Shown here: positions 35,401-48,000 of the stretch, one piece after another
Position numbering within the stretch: position 1 is the first letter of the stretch
Layout of the letters: every line of letters begins with the position of its first letter
From: Ricordea florida
Taxonomy: Eukaryota; Cnidaria; Anthozoa; Corallimorpharia; Ricordeidae
NCBI GenBank assembly: GCA_949710005.1
Contig: OX453278.1
Coordinates: forward strand, 1,835,001-1,899,000
Direction: 5' to 3'
Length of the DNA: 64,000 nt
Made by a program: the position numbers and the translations under genes
The notes under the pieces: generated by a model
What the model was told of the DNA's origin: nothing
Database searches by the model: none
What the model saw: only the letters and a program-made list of their open reading frames with translations

Positions 35401-38400
35401 TTGTTTGTACGGAGCAGCTATTGGTGATGCTATTGGACTGTGTACAGAGTTCATGATGCCTGATGAGTGTCTATTTCATTATGACAAAGACTTGTTATTT
35501 TATGAGAACATGGTTAAAGACAGACACAGAAGTAAATGGAAGAAAGGTGACTGGACTGATTCATTTGATCAAACAGTAAGTTTATTCAGATTACATGTCA
35601 GAAACAGAAGTCACTATCAGAGTGAAACTAGTTGCGTGTCTTGAGCATGGATCAAAAGCTAGCAAAATCCATGGCCCTAAAAATGACTTCAACACTATAC
35701 ACTTAATGTATGGTTCCGAGGGAAACAGTTAGTTTTGTTTCCCAAGAGTCCTGATGTTTCCCGAGACGAAGTCGAGGGAAACATCAGGACTCGAGGGAAA
35801 ACAAAACTAACTAGTTTCCCGAGGGACCATACATTAAGTGCTTTGTTATATATTTAGACTTTCCCTTAGCAAAAACAAGCAAACAAAGACGGTACAACTG
35901 GCGCGCGGGCAACAACTGCGCAATTGTCTCCCGGTCGGGATACATTTGAATTTGTTCAAGGGCACGTGACCAAGAATAAACCAATCACAGTGCTCGTTTT
36001 GATGAATGAAAGTCTAGGTATATAACAATCTTTGTTGAAACACCAGTCACTGGCTACAGTAGGTCTTTTCAGAACTCTGCACATCCAATAATCAAACTTC
36101 AACAAATATTTTTTTTAGTTTATAATTGCAGTGCTCCAAGCTAAGTTTTTTCGTCAGTGGCCTTCTGGCGACCTTCACTTCTAAAAAGGCCGCCAGGGAT
36201 ACAATTTTGGTCGCCTACGCTTTTCATTTGTGATACACGATGTACCATATTAAATGAAAGGGAAAACCGCTGACAATATAGCCATATATTCCGTATAAAG
36301 ATTTTTCTTCTTGTAAAACGTATTGAATTTACAAAATGAGGGGTGGTCCATAGGGGTAGTCCAGGAAAGAGTCCATGGACCGGGTCCATGAAAGAGTCCA
36401 TGGAATGGGTCCAGGAAAGAGTCCATGGACCGGGTCCATGAAAGAGTCCATGGAATGGGTCCAGGAAAGAGTCCATGGACCGGGTCCATGAAAGAGTCCA
36501 TGGAATGGGTCCAGGAAAGAGTCCATGGACCGGGTCCATGAAAGAGTCCATGGAATGGGTCCACAGGGGTGGTGGTCCATGTTTTGTATACGTCCCCGGT
36601 AACACGTCGAAATCATGCCCACCCAACAGGCGGTGAGTAAAATTTGTAGTCTGCTGGTCCCAGTTTCCCCTCTTTCTTTGTATCAAAATGGCCGCTGTGC
36701 GAGCCATGGTTCGCACGGGCCTTGAATAGTCCTTGAAAAAGCATCAACCCCTTGAAAAGTCCTTAAAAATTGAAAAATTTGCTCAAGTCTTTGAAAAGTC
36801 CTTGAATTTTCTCCAGAAGTCCTTGAATCTTGTCGAAAGGTCCTTGAATAAATAAAACTTTATTAACGCAACCTTGTCTTGCGCACAGAAAACTTTGAAA
36901 GCTCAGCAAGACGCAATTTTGTGGGTGGAGCATCGCGTGAAACTGTTTTACGTCTGGTGTAGTTCATTGCTGTTATTTGATGTACCTTAGGAACCGTGCC
37001 TTCCAGGGATAAGGCATTGCAATAACCTGTACCCCCCTACAATAATAATCGGTCTTGTAAGTTTTTCGGTGTCATGGAGTCAAATTGAGTGGAAAATAAG
37101 TCCGTGAAAAAATGTGATTTGTCCTTGAAAAGTACTTGAAAAGAAAGGTCTCAGGTCTGTATGAACCATGGCGAGGGAATAGCTTGGCGAAGAACGATAT
37201 GTTTTTAAAGTGTTTAAAGAGCCGGAAATGACGAATGAAGAAGAAGAGTTTTGTGGTCGTATGTTTTTAAGTCTGAATATCAAAACAAATCAAATGGCCA
37301 GGAAAGAGGTCGTCAAATTGGCGACCTTCCTGACAGTTTTGGTCGGCAATTTTTTTTTCTGCTCGCCATGGCAACCAAAACAGTCGCAGCGTGGAGCGCT
37401 GAATTGTCTACTGGTATCATTTGGATTTTTAGGTACTAATCCTTGAGAACATCATTCACTGGGCTGGTGTGGTGGATGAGTTAGAGTTTGCAAAAAGCCT
37501 ACTCAACTGGTGTAAACATGGTTTTCCAGAGCTGGGTGACTTTGTTGGAAGAGGAGTCAGAGGTATACTAGCTAAGGTTAGTTTTTGTACTGTACGTCCT
37601 TAATTTGTAACACCAGAAACCCATTAGAGCTGGAAATGTGTAACTTGTGTTCACGACTTGTACACTATTTTTTTTAAGTAAAATATTTGAAAACTGCTAG
37701 CCAGCACAGTCATGCTACTGAAGTCAATTTGATTGGTCCAAAAAAATTATGTTTCTCTTGATTTTCCAAATATGGTATTTGGTAGCTTGAACATAGACTG
37801 GTTAAAGACATTCAAAGGCAGCTACACGTTTCAAGTGTTATATGGGTTTCTGGTAGCACTGACATCTGGGCTACCCCAGGACTGAAGAGAAACTAAGAGA
37901 GACTTTTCTCCTGCTGCTTGTCACCCTGGGTTGATTCTCGTCTATGTTTGGAATGTCCAACCCCTTAAATGGTTATATTTGTTGTAGCAGGATTTACTTG
38001 GGGTAATTCTTTCTGGATTAATTTGTCTTCTAGAAAGTGGCATCTTCTTACATGTAATGCAAGCACATGCACTTTATGCTGCATACACAAGGGAAGAACG
38101 TTTCCCTATCATGCTTGTTGATTCAAGAGTTTAATTCTTCACCGATTAATGCAGAGCGTTCTTGTACGTACCATGTACCTAGGTTGTGTGTGAGCCTCAG
38201 TTTTTGAGTGATCCTCATGGAGTAGCTAAATCAGTAGGGATCAAGTATGATTCACCGTCAAATGGAGCAGTCATGAGGGTGGCAGCCCTTGGCATAGCTC
38301 ACTTTCATAGCTTGGATGAGGTTGCAAATAATGCAATCAGGATCTGCAAAGCTACGCACTATGATCCCAGGTGAGTAGGTTGTTTTGGATTTTTCATTGC

Positions 38401-40757
38401 CATGCTTACTAATTACTAGTAAGTATAGCTGATTGGGACTTAAATTCAGGACAGCAAACTGTTAAGTGTTGTTCCTACAACAGATGACAGCAGTGTGAAA
38501 AGTTTTACTTTTTTAGAAAACAATATTTCTCAATGATAGTCATTGGTAGTGTTGCAAAATTTTTATTTTTTTATTTATTTAGTCACTCACAAAACTAACA
38601 TAACAGAACAAAAGGTGTTAATTAAATTATAAAATTAATGCCCTAACGAAGCTTGAAGCTTATATTAATAGGCTTCCTTTAACTACTAATGAACTAAATT
38701 CATGGCTGAGTGCAGAGTGAGCAAGATCAGAAAATTAAACAACAGATCAGTTATTATCAGTGAGATAATTCTTTATATTTTTTTTAAAAAACAGATATAG
38801 AAGGAGAACAAATTATTGAAACAGGCAGCGAAAATCCATGTGGGAAGACATGTGTACATCTTCCATGTGCATTAGTTGATCTCCTATGAGCTGTACTGTA
38901 AAACAGCACAAGCTGGGGTAGTTCATTACTTTAAACAGATTTCAATCATTAATACTGTACCCTACCCCTACCTAAGGTGACCTCAGAATTGAATGTAGTA
39001 TTAACTGAGTTATATGTTTAACGAGTAACTAACTTTTTTGACCTTTTAAGGTGCATTGCCAGCTGTGCTGTAGTCTGTGTCATCATTGCACTCATGTTGC
39101 AGGTGAGAATGTGTTGTTTACTGTATATGATCGCACTCTATTTATTTGAAGATGCATGTAACTTTTGTGTTCAAAGTACTACGCACTGTCTGTATTCTAA
39201 TGTTCAGGGCTAATATTACTCGCTCTACAGGGCCAACATGACTTGAAATCCAAGTTATCTGTGGAAAGTTTGCTTGAAACAGCCAGGGAACATGGAAAAA
39301 AGTATTTGGAAGAACCATTTCACCAGAAAGATTTTCACCACTACTTCAACGTGCAAACTTGGGAAGAGTAAGTTACTTTTGCAAGTCGATGAGACTAAAA
39401 GTGACAGCAAGGGAACATAAGGGACAGAGAGGGAACATAAGGGACAGAGAGGGACACTTGGCATTGGCTGGGATATAAAAATTTCAGTAAGGTTATTTAT
39501 AGAAACGGAAGTACGTTTTCCGAGAGGTCTGCATCTGTATTTAATGGCCGCTCACCGCCCTTGAATAGGTATGAGGTTCTTTAATTATAAATTATTCAAG
39601 CAGAATTTACAAACAAGAGTCCTATTCGGTTCGCCATGAGCATCCAAGAGCACCACAGGGAGGCACGTGGACCTCTCAGAAAACAGACTTCCGTGTCCAA
39701 AATAACTTTTCTGAAGTTTTCATATCCCAAGGGCTGGACTGGGAGTGTCCCTCTCTGAGGCCCTGCCAGGGTAAATTCCGACAAGCGACACGGGCCGAAA
39801 AGTAGCGACAGCAACCAAATGAAATAGCGACAAACGACTGCCATTCTATTAAAAAATGTCGACAGCGACATCAAAGCCGAGAATTAGCGACAAAGAACTG
39901 AAGTAGTTGTCCCTTAATTTCCGACAGCGACGTGAAGCCTTGACAAAACGCCGACACGAGGCATTTTAAAATTCCGACAAGCGACCTGGGACCCCCCCCC
40001 CCCCCCTGGCAGGGCCTCCTCTCTGTCCCTTCTGCTCTTTTGTTGACAGTCAAGAATGGTTTACTTCCATAAATACACTCACTATATTTCTAATTTTATA
40101 TTGTTTTAAAAATGTACAGTATTGTCCAATCAGCGAATCCAGTGTATTAATAGTGGAACAGAGCATTATAAACTCTCTTCTGTCAACTTCAAGGCAACTG
40201 ATTCTAATGATTGTTTGTAATTTCGTTTCAGTGTGGAGTTCTGTGAGCCCAGAATGACAGACTATACTTTCAAATCAATGGCAGCAGGACTAATCGCTTT
40301 AAGATCCATGAAAGATTATAAGTAAGTATAACCTTTCGTAGAAGACATAGTAGTGTAGAGTTAACGTCCATCTGTTACAGTGTAAATCAGTCTTAACCCA
40401 ATCCCGTTCTGTCAACTCTGTTCAATCTCAGTCATGCAAATAACGTTTCTCCCCTGGAAAAACTCAGCTTCCATTTCATCCCCTTAGCTCTGTTCATCTT
40501 TACTGGTGATTTGCTCTGTCTGTAGTAAAATTTGCCAAGGTTTTTCTTTGTGTCCAATTTTCAGAACAACCATAACAGAACTTGTGATGCAGGGAGGTCA
40601 TGCCACGTGTAACGCTACAGTGGCTGGTGCGCTGCTGGGATGTAAATTGGGTTACTCTGAATTACCGAGGAATTGGTTAGAAGGATTACTGCCACACCAA
40701 GTCTCCTGGCTTAATGCTAAAATCAACTCGCTGTTGGATATGATGGCTCTACCTTGA
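32415..40757 (+). CDS. LRR + ADP-ribosylglycohydrolase-fold protein, probable pseudoenzyme (8 exons)
   Basis: Exons 32415-32525, 34664-35575, 37433-37576, 38183-38370, 39051-39102, 39231-39367, 40232-40321 and 40565-40757 join in phase to 608 residues. The start MGNIES fits an N-myristoylation signal. Residues about 60-190 hold four to five leucine-rich repeats of the LP-x-LxxLxxLdLsxNxL type. A Thr/Asn-rich linker leads to an ADP-ribosylglycohydrolase domain: VGCLYGAAIGDAIGLCTEF, KWKKGDWTDSFDQ, SNGAVMRVAALG, THYDPRCIASCA, and GGHATCNATVAGALLGC. Active relatives have TDDT and GGDxDT as Mg ligands. Here the second Asp of the first motif is Ser, and the second motif's Asp, Asp and Thr are His, Thr and Cys. 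The fold is clear but hydrolase activity is doubtful. Possible roles are ADP-ribose binding or scaffolding at membranes. Confidence 0.9.
32708..33972 (+). mobile_element. Internally deleted DNA transposon with ~485-bp inverted repeats
   Basis: The arms, about 32708-33190 and 33487-33972, are near-identical reverse complements starting TATGGGGTGCCACACGGGAC and ending GTCCCGTGTGGCACCCCATA. CAAACC flanks both ends (32702-32707 and 33973-33978), giving a 6-bp target duplication. The roughly 296-bp middle is single copy. Each arm encodes the same start of a protein (MAERDFEEFFQVSIPSLF). The element sits in intron 1 of the LRR-ARH gene. The catalytic part is missing, so it is non-autonomous; high arm identity suggests recent activity. 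Confidence 0.88.
33035..33508 (+). CDS. Truncated transposon-encoded protein with HTH-like segment
   Basis: 157 codons inside the inverted-repeat transposon. The N terminus (MAERDFEEFF...) is helical and lies in the left arm. The single-copy middle encodes GRPRFQIPEEVIRGLHDIHG and WKELAKEAGVSYKTVLRRR, which looks like a helix-turn-helix of the type preceding integrase-like transposase cores in cnidarian and fish elements. The frame then runs into the reversed right arm and stops, so no DDE domain follows. The mirror copy of the first 50 codons lies on the minus strand at 33645-33409. Confidence 0.7.
   Translation: MAERDFEEFFQVSIPSLFNQARRNLHTENINVLEYFERRLDDHAYVVRSFVLQCEDHNASDDFLQLLYLLHENIIGLNGQFQDLCFMRRDYASEMGFSCPRERSRRPGRPRFQIPEEVIRGLHDIHGAWKELAKEAGVSYKTVLRRRQQGDKTKDLT
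34052..34293. mobile_element. Fold-back MITE
   Basis: Left arm GGGTGATGGACAAAACACTG, then CCAGTCCATGGAC, mirrors the right arm CAGTGTTTTGTCCGTCACCC. Inner parts hold TGGACTACCCAATGGACTACC and its inverse, and AAATTCAT/ATGAATTT. It lies in intron 1 of the LRR-ARH gene. The GTCCATGGAC words resemble the minisatellite at 36357. Confidence 0.75.
35701..36022 (+). mobile_element. Palindromic MITE carrying CCAAT and CACGTG boxes
   Basis: 35701-35839 is a long palindrome: ACTTAATGTATGG, GAGGGAAACAGTTAGTTTTG, AGTCCTGATGTTTCCC, centre AGACGAAGTC, then the reverse complement ending CCATACATTAAGT. A single-copy tail follows (to about 36022) with AACAACTGCGCAATTG, GGCACGTG and AAACCAATCACAGTG. A partial reversed copy lies at 15815-16320. 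Confidence 0.8.
36357..36566. repeat. 50-bp minisatellite, four units
   Basis: The 50-bp unit is two related half-units, each with GAAAGAGTCCATGGA; one begins GGGTCCAG and the other GGGTCCAT. Four near-perfect copies occur in intron 2 of the LRR-ARH gene. It produces spurious Trp/Met/Asp-rich frames on the minus strand. Confidence 0.92.
36700..37160. repeat. TCCTTGAAAAG-rich interspersed repeat
   Basis: TCCTTGAA(AAG/TTT/TAA) recurs about ten times in two groups (36720-36850 and 37120-37150). Probably part of one dispersed element of unknown class. It lies in intron 2 of the LRR-ARH gene. Confidence 0.5.
39759..40016. mobile_element. MITE with GGCCCTGCCAGG ends and C-run
   Basis: Terminal inverted repeats GGCCCTGCCAGG and CCTGGCAGGGCC. 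The interior repeats CGACAAGCGAC, AGCGACA and TTCCGACA many times, and a run of 14 to 15 C sits just inside the right end. It lies in an LRR-ARH intron. No ORF. Confidence 0.7.
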
Positions 40758-41088
40758 TGGCAGCAAAAAACTGATTTTTCTCAGACAAGGAGCTCTTGAG
40801 AAGTAAACAAAAAGAAGTTGATCTCTGTGAAATTAATTGGCAGTAGACCTATGACCTATAGATTCAAAAGTGAATAGACAAGTACTAGTTTTGGCAGAGG
40901 AGAAGACCTGATGCCCACGTGGGAGCCAGCCCTTTTTGGCGAGAAAAGTATGGTAGCGCCATATTTTTTGGCGGAAAAAATATGGCGCGCCCAACTTATG
41001 ACGAACAATTGAGGCGAAGTCATTTTAATTTAAGTTGGAGATGTTTTATTGTTTACAGAAAAGTGTAGATAGACTGAACTTACCAGGT

Positions 41089-41254
41089 GCATGGGTAAGA
41101 TTTCCGCACAGGTCCCTACTTCATTATGCATTCTGTAACTATACTGTTTCGTTCTTCGAACACAAGAAATATTTGCACGTGCATCACACCAGACAAGACA
41201 GCTTCAGCATGCATAATGAAGCAGGGACCTGTGTGGAAATCATTCCGGTGCATG
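41089..41254. repeat. Fold-back sequence with ~44-bp arms
   Basis: The left arm contains CACAGGTCCCTACTTCATTA and the right arm TAATGAAGCAGGGACCTGTG, with further pairing out to TGCATGGG and CCGGTGCA. Spacer about 75 bp. Probably a small non-autonomous element; no target duplication identified. Confidence 0.65.
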
Positions 41255-41937
41255 TCCAAGATGGCGTCCAAAGTAGCGAAGTGCCTACCTTTTGGGACAA
41301 GAAACACCCTCCGCCACTTGCTGGCACTATACTTACGCGTCTCTCATTTCCTCTGCCGCAAGTAGAATAGGAGAGTTTGTGCACACTCTGCGAGCTCTCA
41401 TTTGTGTGTTCTGATTGGCTGAAAGGTGTCGCCACGGCGGGTTCACAAATTTTGGTGTATTATGCAGCTTTATAACACATACTATACTTTGGAAAAGGGA
41501 ATAAGCAATAAATTATGGAACATTTATTGAACCATTCTTCAGTAACAAGAGTGGATTACCCATCATTCTTTCAGGCAGTTGACCGCTGCACCAAACTCGA
41601 TTACTTTTAAACAAAAATGGGTTGAACAAACAAGTTTATAAGGTAATTTGTTCCTATCAGCATAAGACGAGAGAGTGTTAGCTCATCGTCAGAGTGAACG
41701 GGGAATTATAGGTCAATTGTAGTTTGGTACACTATTGGCCAATTGTAGAATTACGTTTTGCTGCAGCTTTATGGTCAGTTGTTGAAGATGATGCATGACA
41801 CGACTGGCGAAGTCTGCTCTTAGTCTCGCAATGTTTTATTGCGTCAAGTCCATTGTACTATTTAACAAATATCCCGAGATAGTGAGCCAAGCAGATTACT
41901 CAAAATGCTAAGGCTGCTGAGTTGGTATACATGTATA

Positions 41938-42066
41938 TGTCGTGGTTCGATTTTATCCTTGGTTTAAATTTTATTTTCCTTTGTTTCAAACATCATCATA
42001 CATTACTATACCAAAAAGCAAAGGAAAATAAAATTTAAACGGAGGAAAAAAATTGAAACACAACAT
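41938..42066. mobile_element. Small palindromic MITE family Q, copy 1
   Basis: Left GTGGTTCGATTTTATCCTTGG and TAAATTTTATTTTCCTTTG mirror right AAAGGAAAATAAAATTTAAA and AATTGAAACACAAC. The loop holds CATCATCATACATTACTATA. Copy 2 lies at 48559-48682. Confidence 0.8.
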
Positions 42067-42715
42067 ATACTAACGTAAACGTAAAAATATTCTACACGAA
42101 CGCACATCAACTGATAAAAACAAATTTGCTGTAGGTTTAATCTAAACATCTAAATTCTTGCGTTAAACTACGTATGAATACTTTAGATACCAAACAAGCG
42201 TAATTTTTACCTAACGTGGCTTGCAACTCAGCTTCCCAATGCGCTGGCGCGGTTCTAGCGCGGTTTTACCCCGACAAATGGAACGTTAATCGAGATAATA
42301 TACTTCGTTCACGAATTGGACTTCAGCGCTAGAATTAAAATTAAGAACAGATGCTGTCACAAGGCAAATGGGATATAAAGCACTTCAGCCTAATTCGAGC
42401 TAAGGTTTTTTCAACTCCGTTTAAGTTCCAAGGACCGAAATGGGTAAATTTACGAACATGAAAATTTTTCTTGTAACTTGCTTTTAACTACTTCCCTTTT
42501 TCTTCCAATTCAAATAAATCTAATTTTTATCCCAATTCCTGCTCCTCTTGGAGACCTCAGGAAACCATGACAACCATTGTCATGGCGACAAGAAATAAAC
42601 ACGCACTAGTTTGGCGGCATGGACGGTCGCTTCTATGGAGTTCCCAAGACCTCGCACCACCCGAACATGAAATCTTCGCTGACAAAGTAGTTTAAGCAGG
42701 AGCTGGTTCAAGTTA

Positions 42716-45059
42716 TTACTTTTCGTCATTGTCTATAGAATGTGTCCCCTTGGCGGCAGAGGAGTTATACTCTATAGTGAATTTCGCCATTTCTTTGCTA
42801 CATTCCGTGAGAGGAATGACAAACGCGCAGATGTCATCATATGAGGCTAACTCGCCATTAGATCGTCTCCAGCCTTTATCAGACAAAGTTCCTCGCGCTT
42901 CGCCGACCAGAGCCTGGGCAGCCATGACGTACCTAAAGAACACAGAGGAGTTGCAATACATGTAGCATACATTGGATCCCCAAGTTGTACAAAATACTCA
43001 TTGAACGGATACCAACAAATCAGCATTTGTCAAATAAATGTTGTAAAAAAAAATATTTTACCTTCTCTTGTCTTCTTTAGGAACTTTTGAAAAAGTCTCC
43101 ATGACTAATTCCGCACTCTAAAATTAAGCACAATATTATTTCACTGGTTTGCAAAAATTCGAAAAAACACAATAAAGCATGTAAAAGCAACAGTCTCCTC
43201 AATAGCCGTTCCTTGCAAGTTTTAATAACAGATGACGCCACACAGTATGGCACACAGTACGTCACTACATAACAATAAAACTAGACGCTCTCGGAAGCGT
43301 TCACTCGGGCTACACTTGATAATACGGCTTCGAACAAACGTGAATGTGGGTTTACGATTAAGTTTTGTATATATTGTATACTATATGGTTGGTTCCACGA
43401 CCGCATAAAACCTACCAGACTGTATATCGCACCGCAATTCTTGTCGACGTCGTGTTTAAGCTGATCGATTTTATCAGAAAGTTTTCTAAGGTTTTACAGA
43501 AATTTCAGTGATAGTTGGGTTTGTTTACTAATCAAATTAATGTTGACCAATCAGCTTTCTTGGTTCCCACGGTAAAAAACAGTCGTCAAACTTGATGCCA
43601 TTCATCTGATTCCAAGTTATCGAAGGCGAAGAAGCGATATGTGGGAAAAACAACAATATTACTCCTCAATCGCCGGATATACTTTTCTTCCGATTTAGCC
43701 TTATTGGCCCTGTTCCCGCTAATCTCTTTCCACACGACCACGCAGAAAAAAAAACTTGAGTTTGAATAAGAAAAGATCCATGGATGATTTTGAAATAAGG
43801 CGCCTCGCTTTCATGCCTTCAGGGACACCGCAGACCGCGAGCAGCGCAGGCTTGCTCATTCTCGACGACGACGATAGACTAATAGAAAACCGAAACCTAG
43901 ACTCGTGCTACCACAGGTAGCCCGAGTAAATATAATATAATAATAACTTTATTTAATGAGGGTATCACTGAATAGTGCAAAGCACTAATAAACTTGTGGC
44001 ACTCCGTACAGTATTGTCCAGAAGCTTTACAGTGCGGTTCTACGTTGACCCGAAGAATAAGAAAGCTAGATCCACACGAGATGGGAGACGAAACAGTAAA
44101 ACAGTTCAACACTGTTCTGAGGCATTCTAAGAATGGCGATACCGTTTGGTTTAGTACAGAGATGAAAACGTTACGCACATTCAAGTTCATATTTCAGACC
44201 AATCGTTTTGGTCCTCTTATCTCAAAGGTCTCCAACTAACAACGATTGTGGAATCACGTCAAACATTCTTCCTTCAACTGCCTTAGAAGAATCACCCAAA
44301 TGTAACTACATATGGTCAACTCTGTCCTGACACAGGTCACGTAATGTCAGTTACAATAATAAAACATAGTTGTACAAATTCAGTTTATGTCAAAGTAGCT
44401 GATTACCTTTTCACTTGATAATCGTTCCCACAGTCCATCCGACGCCATAATTAAGACATCATCCTCTGTGAGCTCATATGCTGATAAATCAAACGTTCTC
44501 ACCTAAAAACCAGAGATTGACGAAATGAGGTTCACTATACATTTTGTTTTATTTTGTTTCATTATTTTTCGTCACAAAAATCATATATTGCACAAGAAAA
44601 ACAGGGCAAGCCCCAATTGATATCAACCCCCTACAATATGTTACAAAAATATAGAATATACGACACTAAAATAATACATAGAAAAAAGAATGTTCAGAAA
44701 GGAAAACTTACGGCGGCCGATACATACTAAACTTATTTACATAATATTCATTGATAAGTTTCTTAAATTGATGAATTGACTTGATTGAGCTATTCTTAAG
44801 ATGACTGGGGAGATTGTTCCAATTTTTAACAGTTTTTGGAGAATACGAGTTTGAAAAATATGCCTGGCGGTGTCAAGTGTTAAGACGCAAATTAGCTGGG
44901 TCGAAGTTACGTGTGATCTATAAATATTATATGCAAATGAAGGTTACAAAGCAAGTGAATGTCAATCGTAAATATGACAATATGGCAACAATGAGAAATA
45001 AATGGCTTATAGCTTTCTAGTCTGCAAGTGACTGCATGACCATGGCGAGAGGCAAAGTT

Positions 45060-45096
<37 letters not shown>

Positions 45097-48000
45097 GGGA
45101 TTTGGGGATGCAGGATGGGGAGGGTGCGGCTGCTTGCAAGCTAATATTTCGTTAGATGCGCCATCTAATTGGCAACACCTTACCCACAGTTTGGTTCGAA
45201 TAAAAATTACCAAAGGCTGACGATGATAATTCGGAGAACATGGGGTTCAACACTGCAATGATCGAGAGTCCTGCCACGAGTAAAAGGGCGGAAACTTGAC
45301 AAAATCACTAGATTCTCCCTTCTACGGTACACAAAAGGTGGCACGAAGACCTCCAAGGGCAGCCTACCTCAGGTTCTGGTGTCAGAAAAGGTTTGATGGG
45401 CAAACTGCAAAACGCAACTTTCAAATCATGGTCTCCAAATCCCCGTGTTGTCCCTATGGTATCCAGTAAGCGAGCCTACAAAAAGAAGGTGCAGACATTG
45501 CAAATTTTTCCGGTTATCAAATAGACCGTCAACTCTCACGTTCCGCAGTTGATAATAATGACAGTTGGTCGTCACGACATCAATTTACATTTTCACACTT
45601 CTATTATGCACATTTTTACACCAACGCCTAACTCGAGTTTCGTGCTATATAAAAATCTACCGTTACCACTTCCTTATCAAAATGGACAAACCTAAATTAC
45701 AGCACACAATAAAACAAGGATAGTAACCATGGAAACCTTACGCACGTTTTTCCGGAGTTGTATTGAGTTGAGTTGGGTAAAATATTTTATTTTTATTTAT
45801 TTATTTATTTATATGCAATATTTCAACAGGCCACCCAATTCAGCGTAGGCTGGTTTAAATGGGGGCCTGCAAACAATTTACAAGACATACATTTCAATAC
45901 ATTACATCACATTACATAAACTCATTACAATTACATTTCATGCAGAAAAAAGGCGAAATAGTGCAGAACTATTTACAAAGATACTGTTTCAATTTTTGTT
46001 TTGGATTGAATGACACACCTTTTTCCCTTCTCCGCTGACCATGGGAAACTTTCTGGCGTCTTCTTCTGTAACTGTCTTATAAGCCCTGGGAAACATGTGA
46101 AAGTAAGTTGATCGCTGTGCTTCACACCCTACACACAACTAAAAGGACTAACGTTTACTGTTGGATGTGCTGCGATTGTTCAGCTATAACAAAGTAAAGC
46201 GTTCACACCAAAAGCTATGAAAATGAAAATACGTTTTCTGATTTATAACCAAATTTAATGCCTTTAGCTTGTAAGCAAGCATCCTAATAGATTTTTTCAC
46301 AAATATGGAGCACCCATGAAAAGAAATACATGAGAGCTTGCTTGCAGGTCAAGTTGTTACATTCTTTTAATCTGTAGTAAGTTTTTCATGTAAGAAGTAT
46401 TATAGCACTAAACGTTGTTTATATCAGAATTAAATTACAACACAAAACAAGACACACCATCCGGACATGTGCCTGTCTCGGTACAAAAGCTTCTGTCCAA
46501 TATGCTTCTTCCTTGCTCTCTGCTGGAATTCCAGACGACTAAATTCATTGCCTAGTAACTGTGGCCTTTGGTATGCCTGTGGATAAAGAAAATAAAACCT
46601 TAAAGGGTAAAAAGGATTTTTTTGTCTCCTAAAAGGTGGCAGTGTTAGTACAGGTAGTTACAGGATTGCAAGTGCAATTGAACAAGTAAGCATGGTTGCG
46701 AGATCTGTGATAGTACACAAATTGTGTTGGATTCCATTATAATAATTATTAATTATCATAGTAAAAGCCAGTTCTATTCGTGTGCTACCACAAGTCTTTA
46801 TTGTAACCTAATGTAACCAAAAGAAACTATGACGAAAATCTGTGGAAAAAACTGAAACTCTACAAAAAGAAACAACAGAATATTTTTCTTACAATCAGCT
46901 GAACTCTTTGCCTCTCTGTTTCAGGTGTGAAGTCTTTTGACATAGCAAAGACTTTTCCTTTGTGGGATATAATTGCTCTGAAACAAAAAAAAAACTAAAA
47001 TAAAAATGATGACCAAAATAGATAAATAGAGAAACTAATTGATAATTACAAACATTTTAAAGAAAACAATTTATTTCACTCTACATTGGTCAGCCAGTAA
47101 CCTACCTACAATCTCCCGCATTAGCTATATATAATTTTTTTCCAATACAAAGAGCTACCAATGCTGTACAACCTCCATCAACCCTGTATGTAATCCTTTC
47201 TCTTCGAATCTGCTCATCCTACAAAGAATGTCATGCAAAATGAATGAGCAAAGGGGGTTGCAAACATGTGAGGGAGGGGAATGCAAATTACACTACAAAA
47301 GGGGGCAGATAGGATTACCCGTACCCAAGGGTATGAAAAATGCTACCACAAGAACAACAGAGGAAAGTTTGAAATAAGAAGGAGGGGGCATAAACGTCAG
47401 AGATGTTTAAGTTACAATTTGTACTCTACCATTTCTCTACTTCCTTTAAAGAATGATCAATTCCTCACCATTTCAAAGAAGGCCTCCTCTAGAGCTCCTG
47501 TAATAAGGCTGTCAATAGTCACAGAAGACACAACAGCCTCAATCAACTCCCCTGCCATAGCAAGCTTGTCATCGTTCTCATACGTTAACAGCTCCTTCAC
47601 TGCTGATAACTTCTCCATGACATGAATATGAAGTAAATTGACGGCCATCAAGGCTGCACCTGCTCCAGCATGTCCATCAAATATACCAAAATATGCATAG
47701 GGAATCTTTGTCTGACAGTAAACAATACTCAGTCAGTCATCAGCATACTGTAACCTTTCAATTTGATCACCTTAAACATCTTGCAATCGACAATTCTCCA
47801 TACCAAGCATAACTAATCAATGACATCAATAAAATCAATGAGTAACCAATAGGTGATCAGTTGATCAGTCATTGATTATTGCCGATGATCAATGAGTAAT
47901 CGACTAATCGATAGGCCACCAAATTTTTGGTTGTCAATTTTTTTTTGCCTTACAATCCAGGGAATAAAAATGAGATAAAAAGTTAGTTTATAAAATGTTA

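Larger units (their letters stand above)
40758..42715. other. Convergent intergenic region (LRR-ARH / PPM1 gene)
   Basis: The 3' flanks of two convergent genes. It holds a 14-bp perfect hairpin at 40956-40988 (GCGCCATATTTTTT stem), a fold-back at 41089-41254, a decayed family P fragment near 41665-41700 and a MITE at 41938-42066. No coding exon recognised. Confidence 0.5.

Noticed and set aside
36141-36716. 191-codon minus-strand frame with repeated WT-SMDSF-DP units
   Set aside because: Entirely explained by the 50-bp minisatellite; no coding context outside it.
41035-41370. 111-codon plus-strand frame
   Set aside because: It spans a fold-back repeat whose two arms mirror each other; no protein motif.
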